Shown in pieces: positions 11,625 to 24,900 of a DNA stretch of 64,000 bases (within the stretch, counting starts at the first letter, position 1; each line of letters opens with the position of its first letter). The DNA is from Numida meleagris (Eukaryota; Chordata; Aves; Galliformes; Numididae): NCBI RefSeq assembly GCF_002078875.1, contig NC_034414.1:19011883-19075882 (forward strand), in the 5' to 3' direction. The position numbers and the translations under genes are program-made. Under the pieces are notes generated by a model, which saw nothing but the letters and a program-made list of their open reading frames with translations, was not told the DNA's origin and did not search any database.

Positions 11625-14448
11625 TTAGTAGTAGACATTGTGAACAGGTTATTTCTATATATAGATGATGCTCCTGAAAAACACTGAGTGAATTCACACA
11701 GTACTGGAGGAGAAGAAAGAAAGCCTATGAGTTAGAATGGGTAGGTTCGTTCAGGAGCTGCTTTGCACAAGCTTAGGACAATGGGTATTAAATCATCTTA
11801 CTGACCATCCTGTCTGCACTTCTGGACCTCCCCTCAGTATCCTCTGCCTGACTCCCTTTGGGAAACAGTGCTCCCTAAATATATGCCTCCCCATCCATCA
11901 GCAGAGGGTGGTTTCCATGTGTTCATTGTTGCCCCTCATACACAGCTATTACAGAGGGTACAGGTGCACCTACTCCATACCCTGCACCTGAATTCCTGCT
12001 TGAGCAGGTGAGGAATCAGATTCATAAGAGAATTGAGGAGTATCTCTCTCCTATGTCCTTTTTGCTTCAGAGGGAGTAGGGTGGAGATATTCTTTAATGA
12101 ATTAATTTATATAAAGAATTATTGGGGGACGTGCAATTTATGTAGGTTATCCCAATACAAAATTTTGCCACAAAGTTGGAAAATTTTCCTCCTGGGTGCT
12201 CACAGTCTTTCCCTATTGATGTTTTTTATCTTTTTGTTTTTCATTTGCTTGGAACTGATTGGTATTTGTTGATTTGCTGCTTTGCTCTGGTTTGTTTCCT
12301 TCTTTTTTTTTAATGTCTAGTAGCAATCTATGAAAATAGGTTTTCAATAACGTATTTCAATAAGTATGTCAGCTGAGTACTCCAACCACAGGCCTTCCAA
12401 GTTCACTAGTTTTCATTATTATTATTATTTTGGTTCCTAAGGGTTTGATGGAACACAATCAGCTCTTGAATTCTCTTAAAGGCCAGTTATCAGCTAGTTT
12501 CACTTACTGCTCTCCCCAGACATCAGTTAGGAACTGTTCTAAAATGTCCGGGAAAACACTGTAAATTCACTGCAAAGCAAACCTTTAACCTCAGCTGTTC
12601 CTCTTATCAGGCTTGTCAGAACTTCATTTCCCGAGGTACCAACACAGAATCAGGCTGACCTCTTTTAATAAGGAGCTTTTATTATACTTTTTTCTTCCTT
12701 TGGACCTTTGAACATCAAGGAAGTAACTTTCTCTGCGTTATTGTGGGTATTTAATTACAGATTGTTCATGATTGCATCTTTTTCCTTTTCTCTATATATT
12801 ATGAGTATTTCAACTTGCTTATTCTTTGGTGCTTTTTATTTGTGGGTTTTGGTTTTGTTTTCTGTTGTCTTTTTTTTTTTTCTACTTCCTACACAAGATA
12901 ACTTTGTGTTACCTCGTTCTAAAGTTCTAACCCCAAACATTATATTTGGATCTACAGTTACTTTTATGGGTTAAAATGCCTTCATTATTTCAGATGGGTG
13001 CTGTGCTCAGCTAACACAAAGTAATGGAGAAATATCGAAAAGTTTGGGAGCTAGGAAAAATTCTAGCTTTTCATAGTATTTATATGATGTTCTAGGTTTT
13101 CAGGGTATACTTCATGTACCAACTAGCCTGCCAAGCAGTCCAAAACACTTCTGTACAAAAAAAAAAAAAAAGTTGCCTTCTTTCTTATTGTTCTTGCTTT
13201 GACTGTAATGACAGAGGGAAGAACACAGAATGATCTGATGGTGCTGTACTGGAGAGTTTATATTCCAAGCAAGAGATAAGAAATGTCAGCTGTTCACAGA
13301 TGAGGAAAATAACAAGCTGTCAGCAATGTAAAGAATATTTTTTTTCATTAAGTGTTGCAGATAAGGAAGACAAATGAAATTTTTTTGTGACGTGATTTTT
13401 TTTCTTCATAATGTATTTGGGGGGAAAAAAAATGAAAACAAACAAAAAAAAAACCCAAAACACAACAGATAAGAGTAGGTTATCCACCACCTTTCCAAGG
13501 AAATTAGAGCTCAAGAATGGATGGCTGCTACAGTTGTTCTTTGCACACTGCTTGCTTGCAAGGAATAGGTCTGTGCAGGTAGAAGTGGGAGCAGAACTTG
13601 GCTGCAAAGCCTTGATGACTGGTGAGGGTATGCAGAAGAGCAGGACTTGTGCTGTATTTGCATAACTGACAGCTTGGGGGTGGGAGGAGGAACAACAAAA
13701 AACAACATTTTCAATTATAAACTTAAAAAAATAGTGCACAAGAAACGCTGAGATAGGGATGCCTTTAATCCTACACGCTCAGTCACATGATGGGACAGGA
13801 CCACACTTTGAGGCAATCTGATTTTCTTCCCATAGATTTAGGATTCTGCTGTGATTCCCTAATTGCTGTGGAATGTTGGTAATAACAAGCAGGGTATTAT
13901 CGCTCCATCTGGATTGTACAACACTAGAATACTTTGCATTTCTTTAGTCTCATTTACCATGGGGTATTTAGATGTAACCTGACTGATGAACCTACATGAC
14001 TAATATTCCCTTTATAGGAGTGCAGAACTTGAGACCAGTGGCAATGGCTTTTTCTTCATGCTGTACAGACTAGAAAAGCCTGAGACTGAAATGGGATTTT
14101 CAAATCTTTACAGGCTTATTTTCTTTAACCCAAACCTTTATGTGCTGCTTGCACAAAGATCTTCATTCTCACTTTCAGTATTTTGGGCATACTGAAGAAA
14201 TTCATTGCATAAATTTCTTCACTTGATTATCACAGAACCAATTTTCTCAGGCTTTCAAAATGTGTTGCATTTTTAAGAAATATATAAGAATTTGCATGAA
14301 TACTGAGAATATATATAATCTCTTATTCCTAACACCTGCTTGTGAATGCATTTATAGCTTTCCAGGTAGTAGTGTGGTTATGTGACTTGTCAGCTCATAG
14401 TTCTATCATTTCTTCTAGGATCTAATTCTTTGACATAATGTGTATTTG

Positions 14449-14624
14449 CTGGAAAGGGCTCCCTGGGGTGGTGGTCATGTGACCAAGCCTACTGGAGTTT
14501 AAGAAGCATTTGGACAAAGCTCTCAGGCATAGCAGTTGAATTTGGGGTGGTCTTATGTGGAGCCAGGACTTGGACTTGATGATCCTGGTGGGTCCCTTCC
14601 AACTTGGCATGTTGTAATCCATGA
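14449..14624 (+). repeat. CR1 LINE 3' fragment
   Basis: Plus-strand similarity to the CR1 3' UTR: AAGCATTTGGACAAAGCTCT, then TGGTCTTATGTGGAGCCAGG, ACTTGGACTTGATGATCCT and GGGTCCCTTCCAACTTGGCA. The terminal octamer tail is degenerate, so this is an old copy. Confidence 0.88.
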
Positions 14625-16597
14625 ACATACAGAATTCACGTTTCTTAGCTGGTGTCTTTCTCTATGCTGTAAAATTACAAAAGATTTGAACCAAAATTTA
14701 TATTTAGCCAAAATTTTAATGGCAAAAAATCCACACTTTTCTTTCCCAGAAGAATGTGGTATATAGAAATATATTAAAATCTTTCTAAGTGCCAGATTAC
14801 AGTTTCTCAGAGAAAGATGTTGGTGTCTCCTTCCTGACAGATGGGATACACTGCAGTTTCAATGAAAGAGTCATGCTAACTGCTCCTAAATGTTTTTTTC
14901 TATCTTGCTCTTTTTCCCCCACTCACAACTACGTGTAATGCAATGGAGTTGTTCAGATGCCAATTACCAAACAGTGGCAGCAAAAGAGCTGAACACAAGA
15001 AGTGTTGAAGATATGAGGACCCTGTGTGTGGCTTGAATTCCTTCTATGAAAGGCACTCCGCATACGTGTAGTTGGCATGATAGGCAAAAGCACGGTCTGT
15101 CCTTTGCATGCAAGCACACAAACTACTGCATACATCTTGCTTAGAAAGAGAGGAAAGCTTTCTAATTACTTGCATATTACGTTTCCCACTAGCACAATTA
15201 CCTGTATTTCCAATAGCGTATTACACATTACAACCCTAAAAGTGTAAAATCAGACTCACAGAAATGAGGAAGTTTTGGTCTGAATTAGAAATCTGCTGGG
15301 AGACTCAGGATCCTGGAGATACCTATATGTTTGTGTCCTGCCCCCATCTTGTTCCTCTGAAGGATCTGTTCTGAAATGACCAGCTTAGTTCCCGCAGTTG
15401 ATCAGCCATCTGATGAACACTGCTGACCTTGACTGGAGTGGAACGATTATTTAGCGTTTAGCTGTGGGAGATAATGCTGGTCCAAGTCCCCGGCCATACT
15501 TCATCAGTTTCTGGAGTAGTGCATGTATGTGATGAACCTATCGCAGTTGTGATACAGTTGTGGTTTAATAGATATAAACAATTAAGCAATTATAAATCAA
15601 TGAGCTCCGTAACTCTGGAATTATAACAATTACATTTTAAAAGGCTCTACATAGTTACAACTTGGGGATTATTTACAAGCAATAATTAAGGTCAGACTGA
15701 CTTCCTTCTGTTACGCAGAGTGTATGTATGAGTAGCATGTCAAACAATAATTAATTTAGGGCAAACATAATTGCTTAGTGTACTGAAGTGTGTCAGTACT
15801 CTACAGAATATGATCTTGTAACTATTACTGATTATATTCTAAGTAAAAAAAAAAAAGACATCTTTTTAAAATTAAAAGGCAAATTGTCTTTGCATGTCAT
15901 ATTTTAGTTAGAAAGGTATCGATGGCTCCAGGGCTTCTTATTATTCAACCCACAGGAAAAGGAATATAGTAACAGGAAAAGGAGTATGGCACACTGCATG
16001 TATGAAGCAATCCTATGAAGAAAGAATAGATGGGAAAAATTAGTGCAATCTTTTTACAAGATTATTCTCCACAGTATATTTCCCAGTGCTTTGTCTGGTC
16101 TCGTTTGCAAAGATGCAAATGATGTCGTTTTTATTGCTTCCCTAAGGGAAGATTATCCAGTCTAATAACATTCACTGTTAGGAAATTTTACTTATGTTTA
16201 AACTGTTTTTCTTTACCTGACTTTACCCTATTGCTCCCAGTTGTAAACTCCCGCAGGCGGTTCTGAGTAGTTCTTCTCCTTCCTGGGTGTTCTGGGCCAA
16301 GCAGCACGCAAGTATTCCTGTTAATCTTTCACCAAAGTCTGTCTAAATGATGGTCATTTGGGTCTTGGAGAGCCTGCAAGTTTGAACACAGCATCTGATC
16401 ACTGCCCTGTGTGCACATGTATGTCCCTACATAAATACAATGACATGCAGACTCACGCATGCTCATGAAACTCTTGCCCCCAGATAGTGTGCTTTCCTGA
16501 CACTGCAGACTGACAAAACATTCTCTTGCAAATGTGCTTGTCCTCTGGTGAGAGGAAAAGTCACTGCTGGACCAGCTGCCTTAAAAAAGGTGAACTC
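14625..16597. other. intergenic DNA, no gene seen
   Basis: AT-rich with no recognised gene. The stretch 16160-16330 vaguely resembles the minus-strand CR1 3' segment but is too diverged to call. Confidence 0.35.
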
Positions 16598-16765
16598 ATA
16601 GGATCAGCACAACGTCACAAGTGTGGGAAGGGACCTGTGGAGCTCTCTGGTCTGACTTCCATTGCAGAGCTGGATAAACCCTGAATACAGTGTGTTCCTC
16701 ATGTCTTTGTCTCACCTTCAAAACACTCAAGGACTCATGTTCCACAGCCTTTCTTGGTGTCCTAG
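16598..16765 (-). repeat. CR1 LINE fragment, diverged
   Basis: TGGGAAGGGACCTGTGGAGC, then TCTGGTCTGACTTCCATTGC and, further on, CTCAAGGACTCATGTTCCAC follow the order of a minus-strand CR1 3' segment. It is considerably decayed, so the limits are approximate. Confidence 0.65.
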
Positions 16766-18918
16766 TCCAATACTATATTTCTACCTTGATTTCTTCTTTT
16801 TACTTCCCTTTATACCCAGTCAGAACCTGAATTAATACTTGGTAGTCTTCTGAGATGCGTTTTACATTTGAGGTAAGTTTTTAAGCAGGCACTGAAGTGG
16901 CCAAAGGGGCAGCTTGAAGTGTCGGTAAGAAGTCTCATGAATTTTGAAAGGCAGCCTCTGTTCTTGGTCAGATGAGCACTGACAAGTTCTCTTTCCTCTC
17001 TATCTTTTGCTTTCCTGTCCACAGTTTTGTTTCTGTAGTATCAAGAGATGAAAGAAAAATGCAGGGTTTTTTTTGTCTGAGTGACATTTTAATAGGAAGT
17101 GCTTAAAATGGGCTTGTGTGAAAACAGTTCAGAGTTTAGTCTAGAATTAAATCTAGAAATTTTATGAAATGTTGAAAAATGTCTTCTATTTGTTGAAATA
17201 CCTAACATTACATGACCATTGGTAGTAGTCAGGTTGTGCAGTCTGTCTCCATCTATCTTTATGAAAATGGGAATCTTTCCCTCTTTTGTTGGGACATAGT
17301 GACTTTTTTTCTGATCATGATGCATGTCAGATGAACTCAGTGACATCTCCTTAGGGGATTGACTTTCAGATGCAAGTAACTTGGTAACTTTTGGTAACTT
17401 CCTTGGTGTTTCTATTTTTTATTCTAATGCTGAATGGGCACCGAGCCTTCTCCAGCTCCATCTGCATTGTGCAGACCTTCTCTTTTTCATCTCAGTTGGT
17501 GCTGGATATTTCAGTTAGATACTGGTGCTGAAACGTATCAATACATTTTACAGTACTGGCAGGCTTGATTGCTACCTGGAGATTGCAGTCATCCCAGCTG
17601 GAGGTGTCTCTGATGAAGATATTACCTTTCCTTTCTGCAGCAGCAAGTGTAGTGACCAATCTCTGTTTTGTTTGGCTAGCAAGCTCTAGTTCCTTCAATC
17701 TTTTAAGACCCCTGTCCATTCTTCTTGATCTCACTTCTAGATGCCATACTTGTAGAAGTGGGTTTCCCAGTCCTAGGCTTAGTATTCCAGCTAAAGTCTT
17801 TGAAAGCAGGAAAGAAAAACTTCACATATCTGCCAGGCTGTGATCTGCTTTAAAACTCCAAGAGTGATGCCTACTTCTTTCCTTCTGTTGTGGCAGGAGG
17901 ATGTTGTTTACTCAAGTGTAGCCTGTGCTTAGATATATCCCTGACCTCAGTGTATTCAAAGCTGTTTTCTGGACGTTGTCCATTCTGCTTTCATACATTT
18001 TGCCACGTCTGTGCAAGTGTATAATCTTCCACTTGATTCTATTATTAAATTGCACTCTACTTTCTTCCAGATGATTTCTTGATTTTTTTTTTCCTATTGA
18101 TAACTACACCAGCCTCGTTTTCTCAGTCTGTTCTCCAATATTTTGTTCATAAGTAAGAGTTTAGTAAAATGTATTTGCAGGACCCAAAAAAAGGTCATAC
18201 CAAACACAAAAAATCTACAGAATATTTATGTTAGAATATAACATCAGGTGTAATTCTGCTTTGTAGAAGTCACAGTATTTATAATGAAGAAAATAGGCAT
18301 TTGTTTAGGAAGAAGTACGTATATATGAAAAGCTGAGAAAAGAGAATGCCTGCTTTATAAATAGATGCAATGGAAAAAATGACTTGACAAATCCTTATGA
18401 TGTAATGTTTCCAGATGAAAAGGATGAGTTATTTCATACAAAGGATGTCTATGAAGCCATTTCAAGAAATAACAAAATGAAAGGACTATGTTTCCAAAGA
18501 GACTGAGTTTATTTTTCATCTAGCAAAAACTTAGTTTTACACCATGGTTGTTCTGTAGAGATGTACAGATATATCTAGAACCCAAAATAATAACTGGGCT
18601 GTACTGTAATATCCTTTAGGAGAAGTATTTCAAAGGGGACAGGCTTTTCAAAAAGCTTGGCTTCTGTTTAAGAACTGAAACAACTAGCAACATTCTTAGA
18701 GACTTTTAACATGCATGGCTTTGAGCACTTCTGCAAATTTGGCTATAGAGGTAGATGCTGAGCATTTGAAAAGAATTATCCTTGAGCTCTTTGGAAAATC
18801 TGGCTACCTTTTAGACAAATGCCTCTTCTATGATCTCTTGCCTTTTGATATACCAAAGCTTCGCGTGCTATGTGATGAACTGCTTGTTGTCAGATGCTTA
18901 TCAGTTTTAAGCTGGCTT

Positions 18919-18979
18919 AAAAACAACAACAAAAAACAAACCAACAAAATTAAAAAAAAAAACCAACAAAAAAACAAGG
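18919..18979. repeat. A-rich low-complexity tract
   Basis: About 60 bases made almost entirely of A with scattered C (AACAACAAAAAACAAACC type). It forms the lysine/asparagine-rich part of a spurious open frame starting at 18715. Confidence 0.85.
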
Positions 18980-21900
18980 TTTGGAGAGTCTTTTTAGATT
19001 TTGTGGAGATGCAGCTAAACTTCATAATTAGATCGTAAGTCAAGCAGTTGACCAAGTGATTAATCAAAACTTTCAGTCCTTGGAAAGGATCTGGAGCATA
19101 CAGTCCAAGTGCTCCAGTCCGTTGTTAAGTCAAGGCTTCATAGTTCTACCAGCGTGACCAAGAAGAGTTTGCACATGTTTTCCGCTACCAAATGGGGAGA
19201 AATTGCTGCAACCTCTTATGCTCATACTTTGGATGATTAGCCCAGTTCAGAAGGTACATTAATTAGTACTTATTTGTAATCTCTGCAGAATAAAGCATTA
19301 CTAATAAAATAAATAATAAGAATACATATAATTGGATGAAACCAACATTTCATAAAACACATTTTAGAAAATCACCAAACTACTAACTCTTAAATCTACT
19401 TAACTTCATAGTAGCACCCATTTACTAATGTTTCTGGGTTGCTCTTGTGTTTTTTGGGTTAGTGTTTTGATGCAATGCATCACTCCTATTTTCAGTCCTG
19501 CTACTGGTAATGTTAATCTGGAAGCTCTCTTCCAGCTTCCCAGCTTCTGAAGAGCATCTAAAATGAACATACAGAGTATGTGTTCATGGAAAATTTCTGG
19601 TATTTAATTGACAATTACAATTTTGTTGAGGCCTTTCCAAATTTTTGAACTCATAACAACAACAAAAAAAGCAATCTGATGCAAATCCAGATTGAATCAA
19701 GAGGAATATCATGGTTGGTCTGAAGGTGTTCTTTGTGAAACTGTATCTATTGAAATATACTCACGACTGAAGTGTGGGCAGCAGCCAATGCTGGACAGAC
19801 TGCCTGCAAGAATGCCATTGCATCCTTTTTCAGACGTGTATGTATATGTAACAAAAAGCATAATTTTTGAAGATTTGCCTCTCTTGCTGTACTCAAGGAT
19901 TTAAATCTAAGAGTAGTAATTATTTACAGCACTAAGTGATTAACTTGTTCTTGTACTAAGTACCAGTCTTATCCCAATTCATCAGTATTTCATTCTGCAT
20001 TCCACATCTCTACTGACCTTTAAAAATATTCTTTGCTACCTATCAGAAAATTTTGTATGTTAGGAATTATTTTAGATAGTATTTGGATGATTAATTGCTT
20101 TGTTTTTCATCTCAGCAGGAGAGGTAGACTTGTTCAGTGCATTTCTCAAAACTACATGAAAGTAGTTTCTGAGCAACAGAAGTGGCCAAACTGTGCTATG
20201 GGTGCAGTAGGCTTTGTGATATAAGACAACATTAAAACTTCTAAAAAGAAGTTATTTGTTTACTTATTCCCCATAGCTTCTTTCCAAAGATTGTACAAGA
20301 GATGCTAAGCTATAATAGCAAGGTAAAGATATGATTGTGTAATAGATATGGTTTAGAGGAAGTTTTAATCTTTATTGAATCTTCTCAGAAACTAGTGAAT
20401 GATATGTAGCTGATAGAAGAGATATAGGAGAGAAAGAGCAGCTGGTGTTTTGACTGATTCTATAATATTGTAATTATGTTTCTAAACCTATGCCAGGTGC
20501 TATAACGACTCTACCTAGGTTTTTTTTATGTGGATGTAAATAAATAAAGACTGTGGTTAATTTTCCTGTTTCCTGAAATAAGACTTTATAGGTGTCAGTG
20601 AAAGCATGATAATTGAGGCCCAGAAAAAAATGGGAGACTTAATTATTGGAAGTGCGCAACCAAAATAATGGGGTGCTTCAGAAGGTGACTGAGCACCTAG
20701 GGAGGAGGTGAACTAGCAAGCTATTTATAGTCCAGCAAAGGTCCATATTTATGCCTTTTATAAGGATGTGAAAGCAAGAAAATGGCCAAAGATAGCCTTC
20801 AAACACTTAGGGCATGAACACATGGTGCAAGCAATGACTGGAGCTAGCATGGGTCCATGATGTATGGCTAAGTCATAATCATTAATTAATCATTCATTAA
20901 TCAATAAAAAAATGTGTTGCAGATTGACAACAGAAGCTAAGCAGTAGGAAGGGTGCGGTAAAGTGTAAAAGGAATAGATTGGATGTAAATAAAGTGGTAG
21001 GAGGAAGATTGCATATGAACTTTTTGGCTCAGCTGCTTGAAAGCTTGACCTGCAGCATGCTTCTTCACTTAACATCCTACATCAGTAAAAGGAACCTGAG
21101 CAACAAATCTCGTCTTGATTCTGTTATGTGGTTAAAGGCTACTAAGTGAGTGAAAGTTCCTGGCTGATGGGAGAGGGAGGCTCCTGCCCGGGGTGCAGGG
21201 CTGATGGATGAGCAATCAAGCCTGGAATAGCATTCAGGGATCCTGGACAGCTAGTGGTCTGTGGGAGCTGGGTACAGAGGGGGAGAAAGGATTCACAGGT
21301 GACAAAGGCATACCTATCAACTTCAGGAAGGCTTAATTATATTCTTAACTAGGTTTAAATGCTTACTTTAGCCCAACATGAATTAAAACACAGTACAACT
21401 ATCAATACAGCCTTATCAGCTTGCAAATCACTATATTTAACGCAGATGCCATTTGTTTTCACTGAAAGTGAAGTGGAATCCACAGTGGAAGAGATCTAAG
21501 CTTTATGTGAAATGTGATCATACCTTATTTCAGAAAATATTTTTGTATTTTCTGGTTTAAACATCTCATAAAGCTGTATGAGATTATAACAAATCTTACC
21601 ACTTTCCCCCTAGGTCTCTGTGATGGTGGTTATTGTGCAATTTTCATTTCAACATACAGCTATGCTTTCTGGACTTCAGCCCTACTGGAGTATGATCAAC
21701 TTCAGGATAAACAACAAAGAGTCGATATAATTATATGTACTCACAGGAGATGAAAATCAAAACTGTTTTTCAGTCCATAGATGCTAAATGGGCTCAAGTC
21801 AATTAGCAAAACCATCTGTCACCATATGTTACAGCAATTAATGTATTAAATTGAGGAGTGATCACCTAGTGCAGCTTAAGCAGCTGCTCTTCTTTCAGTG

Positions 21901-24900
21901 AGGCAGAAGTCTTAAATATTTTCTTTGCCACATTACCTAGCAGTGGAAACCAGTTCTTGCCAAAATCCATAAAGCTGATGCCTTATCCCTCTCTAAATCC
22001 CTCCTCAAAACCTTTTTCTGCTATGATGCTCACGAACCACTCCCATCTGTTAGGCAAGTAGTGAGCTGCAGTGAAGTCTGTTTGCTTTACAGTTATTCAG
22101 TCTTTCCAGTCCACTCCCACCTCACAGTTTATCTGTTCCATCCATTGCTTTTATGCTCGCTGATAAAAACAGTGTTAGGTCTCTGATGCAGGAACTCGTA
22201 TTATTGTTTGCAAAACTCCTAATTAAATGATATCCTTTCTTCTTGGGTTTCTAGGTGCAACTATAATATAAATTGTAAATAATAACTTTGTAGGATTAGC
22301 ATTATCTCTAACCCAAAAATCTGAAATTAAGACATCAGTCATAGGTGATCTGTGGTGCACTAAAGGAACTAAGCAGTGAAGAAGCCTCTGGGCTGCCACA
22401 GCGCAGCTTCATCACCATATGAATTCTGCCCTCTAATGTGGTGGCGTGCAAATAGATGTGAGGAACTGTGCATGTGTGAGCCTACACCACTCAAATTTGC
22501 CACAATTAGGTCTGATTTCTTGGTTGGTGCTAACCTCTGGTTAGCCATCTATGCACAGAAACTTCCCACATTAATGTAGCTTAGCAATATGCAACCTGGA
22601 TTTCCTTCTGTTTGAACCACAGTGGCTTATTTTGTCCTGCAGTGAAGGGTTTTATAACAGAATAGATCTTTAGTTAAACCTTATAGGAGAGGTTACAAGA
22701 TAAAGTTCTGGGTCATAACCTCATTATGACAAGACCTATAGTGTGTCACCTTGGCTGTGATATCAATAACTGGGTCAAATCCAGAAATAAAAATGAATAC
22801 ACTGTGCATTACTAAGCAAGGAGAACAGTATGTCTTTTGAGACCTCTGCATAACTGGTTGTACGTGTTCTAAAATGAGTACATTCTTTGAGAAGCATTAA
22901 AAGAAACAGATCTTACCATAGTGTCTAATCATAATAAATGACAGGCTGGTTTAATTATTACTTGGTAATTCTTTATTTAAACTTTGTACTAAGATTCATT
23001 TGCAGTATATTCTTTCATGCAGAACATAAAAGATATAATTGTGTGCAGAGTAGGTGTGGTGCTTCACTAGGTCAAGTAAGGAGTAATTTGTTTATATACT
23101 TGCTCTGTATGAAAAATCTGTGTATGCTGTACATGCATATCCCAGTTCATATGACTGTTCCTAATAATTGTTTATACAAATTGAGGACAATAGCTCATCA
23201 GTGTCTGAGGGTCACTTTCCTTCTCTGAAGCAGGTTCGGCTTCACTAGAAGTCTGATATAAAGTAGCAAGATACCGATGTGTTGGCACAGTGCTGCAGTG
23301 ACTTAATAAAACCTTCCAGACGCGGTCTAGATCCTCAACCTTCCCCAACATAAATATCAGTATTTCTACATTAGTTAGCCTGATGACTTCATTTCCTTCT
23401 AGAACTTGATAAAATAAAAATTCAGGGGCCAAACTTTGCTGATTAGCCATTCAAGGGGATGATACTAAACAATCTGTGCTGAACCTTTTTTATTCTGCTT
23501 ACTGAAGCTGGCTTTCTGCCTTCGGGAAAGTTGTTAGTTATTTCACTGGATCACTTTTTTTGAGCCAACTCATATATGTTGTAATTATATGTGCTTCACG
23601 TGTGTAGTTGCACTAAGGAACCTGTGTGAATTAAGAGGCACTGGGCATGTCAAATGAGACATGGGGAAATAAAACTAGAAGTCACTCTGGAAAACTTTGG
23701 TATCATTTTCACAATACAATGGAGTAACCTGAAAAAGATGGAATGTTAGCTAATTCTCAAGGATTTTATTTATTTTTCTCCTTATTTGATAACAAACAAG
23801 CAAAAACTGCACGTTTCTGGACCTGATTTGCTTGGATTGCCACCAGCTTTCTCTTGAACACTACGAGATTGAGAGAATTTCATGTGCATGGAGGACTTCT
23901 GAAAGACAATCTGAAAGCAGATTGCTCCTCACAGCCTCTGCCCTCTCTCTTCTACTCCTTCTCTCCTCCAACTCTCATACCTTAGAGCTGGAAATCTCTG
24001 CCATTCCCTACCTCAAGAACTCAATCACAGTTTGGTACCACCTTCCCGTACTTATTCTGGCTTTTTAGAATGCCATGAAGCTCCCAGTTAATGTAGAGGA
24101 ATGAATCAGTTGAGTCAATGTCAACTCAAAGTTAAAGGATCAAAGGCAAAGACTCTCACTTCAATCACTGTTGGCTAATGTCCGTTCATAGTCTCTGGGC
24201 CTATACAGATGAAAGAGAGAAGACCAACAAAAGCCTAAACTCCATTGCACTGGCGACTGGAATGGCCTCCACAGAGAGAGAAAAGGAAGGAAAGGAATTA
24301 CTTTCACTCCAGGGGATCAGGAATGATGCGCAGCTGTACAACATATACAGAAAAGAGCTGTGAAACTCATCTGTTTCTATCCTGTGGAAAAGGGGAACTA
24401 CATTTTTCGAAGCTGCTAATCAACCACTTTAATTAATGCTGAACTTACTAGCCCTCAAGGCAACTTTCTTTATTAGCAGTGCTTCTGTTCAAGGAGTTTG
24501 GATTTACAGGCACCTGCTCTGTTCTTGCCCTCGTCAGCTCTGGAGGGCATAGGACATTTGACAATACCACGAGAGAAATGCAAGCAATTACAGATAGAAG
24601 AAACTTGTTCTTCCAGCATGGAAAAATGGATAGAATAGTGTTGTCCTGCCACAGGGCACTCGTTGTTTTATGACACAGCCACTGTTTTTTCTATTATCAG
24701 CCATATTTAGAAAGTAAATGTTTTTCTAACCTCTGCTGTTTTTCTGCCCTTATTGTAAGTCCTCTTATTGTAAGTCCTTTGTCCCATATTTCTTTATAAC
24801 ATTTCTTTTCTATGGATATATTTGTGTCCTTTTGATATCTTTGAGTCTTTGTCATATTTGTCTTTTCAATAAGTTTGCTTCTTCCTTTTTCATTCCCTTT

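Larger units (their letters stand above)
8218..14448. other. intergenic DNA, no gene seen
   Basis: No exon is recognised. The longest open frames (minus 9745-9311, 144 codons; plus 11136-11492, 118 codons) show no known domain. The first lies in a locally GC-richer stretch (about 9300-9620) that ends in a CTCF-like motif. Simple repeats include TTA runs near 10450 and 12415, an AT microsatellite at 11607, and an A run at 13157-13171. Confidence 0.4.

Noticed and set aside
18715..19038. Plus-strand open frame of 107 codons that begins like a plausible protein
   Set aside because: The second half is translated from an A-rich low-complexity tract, and the first half matches no family I know.
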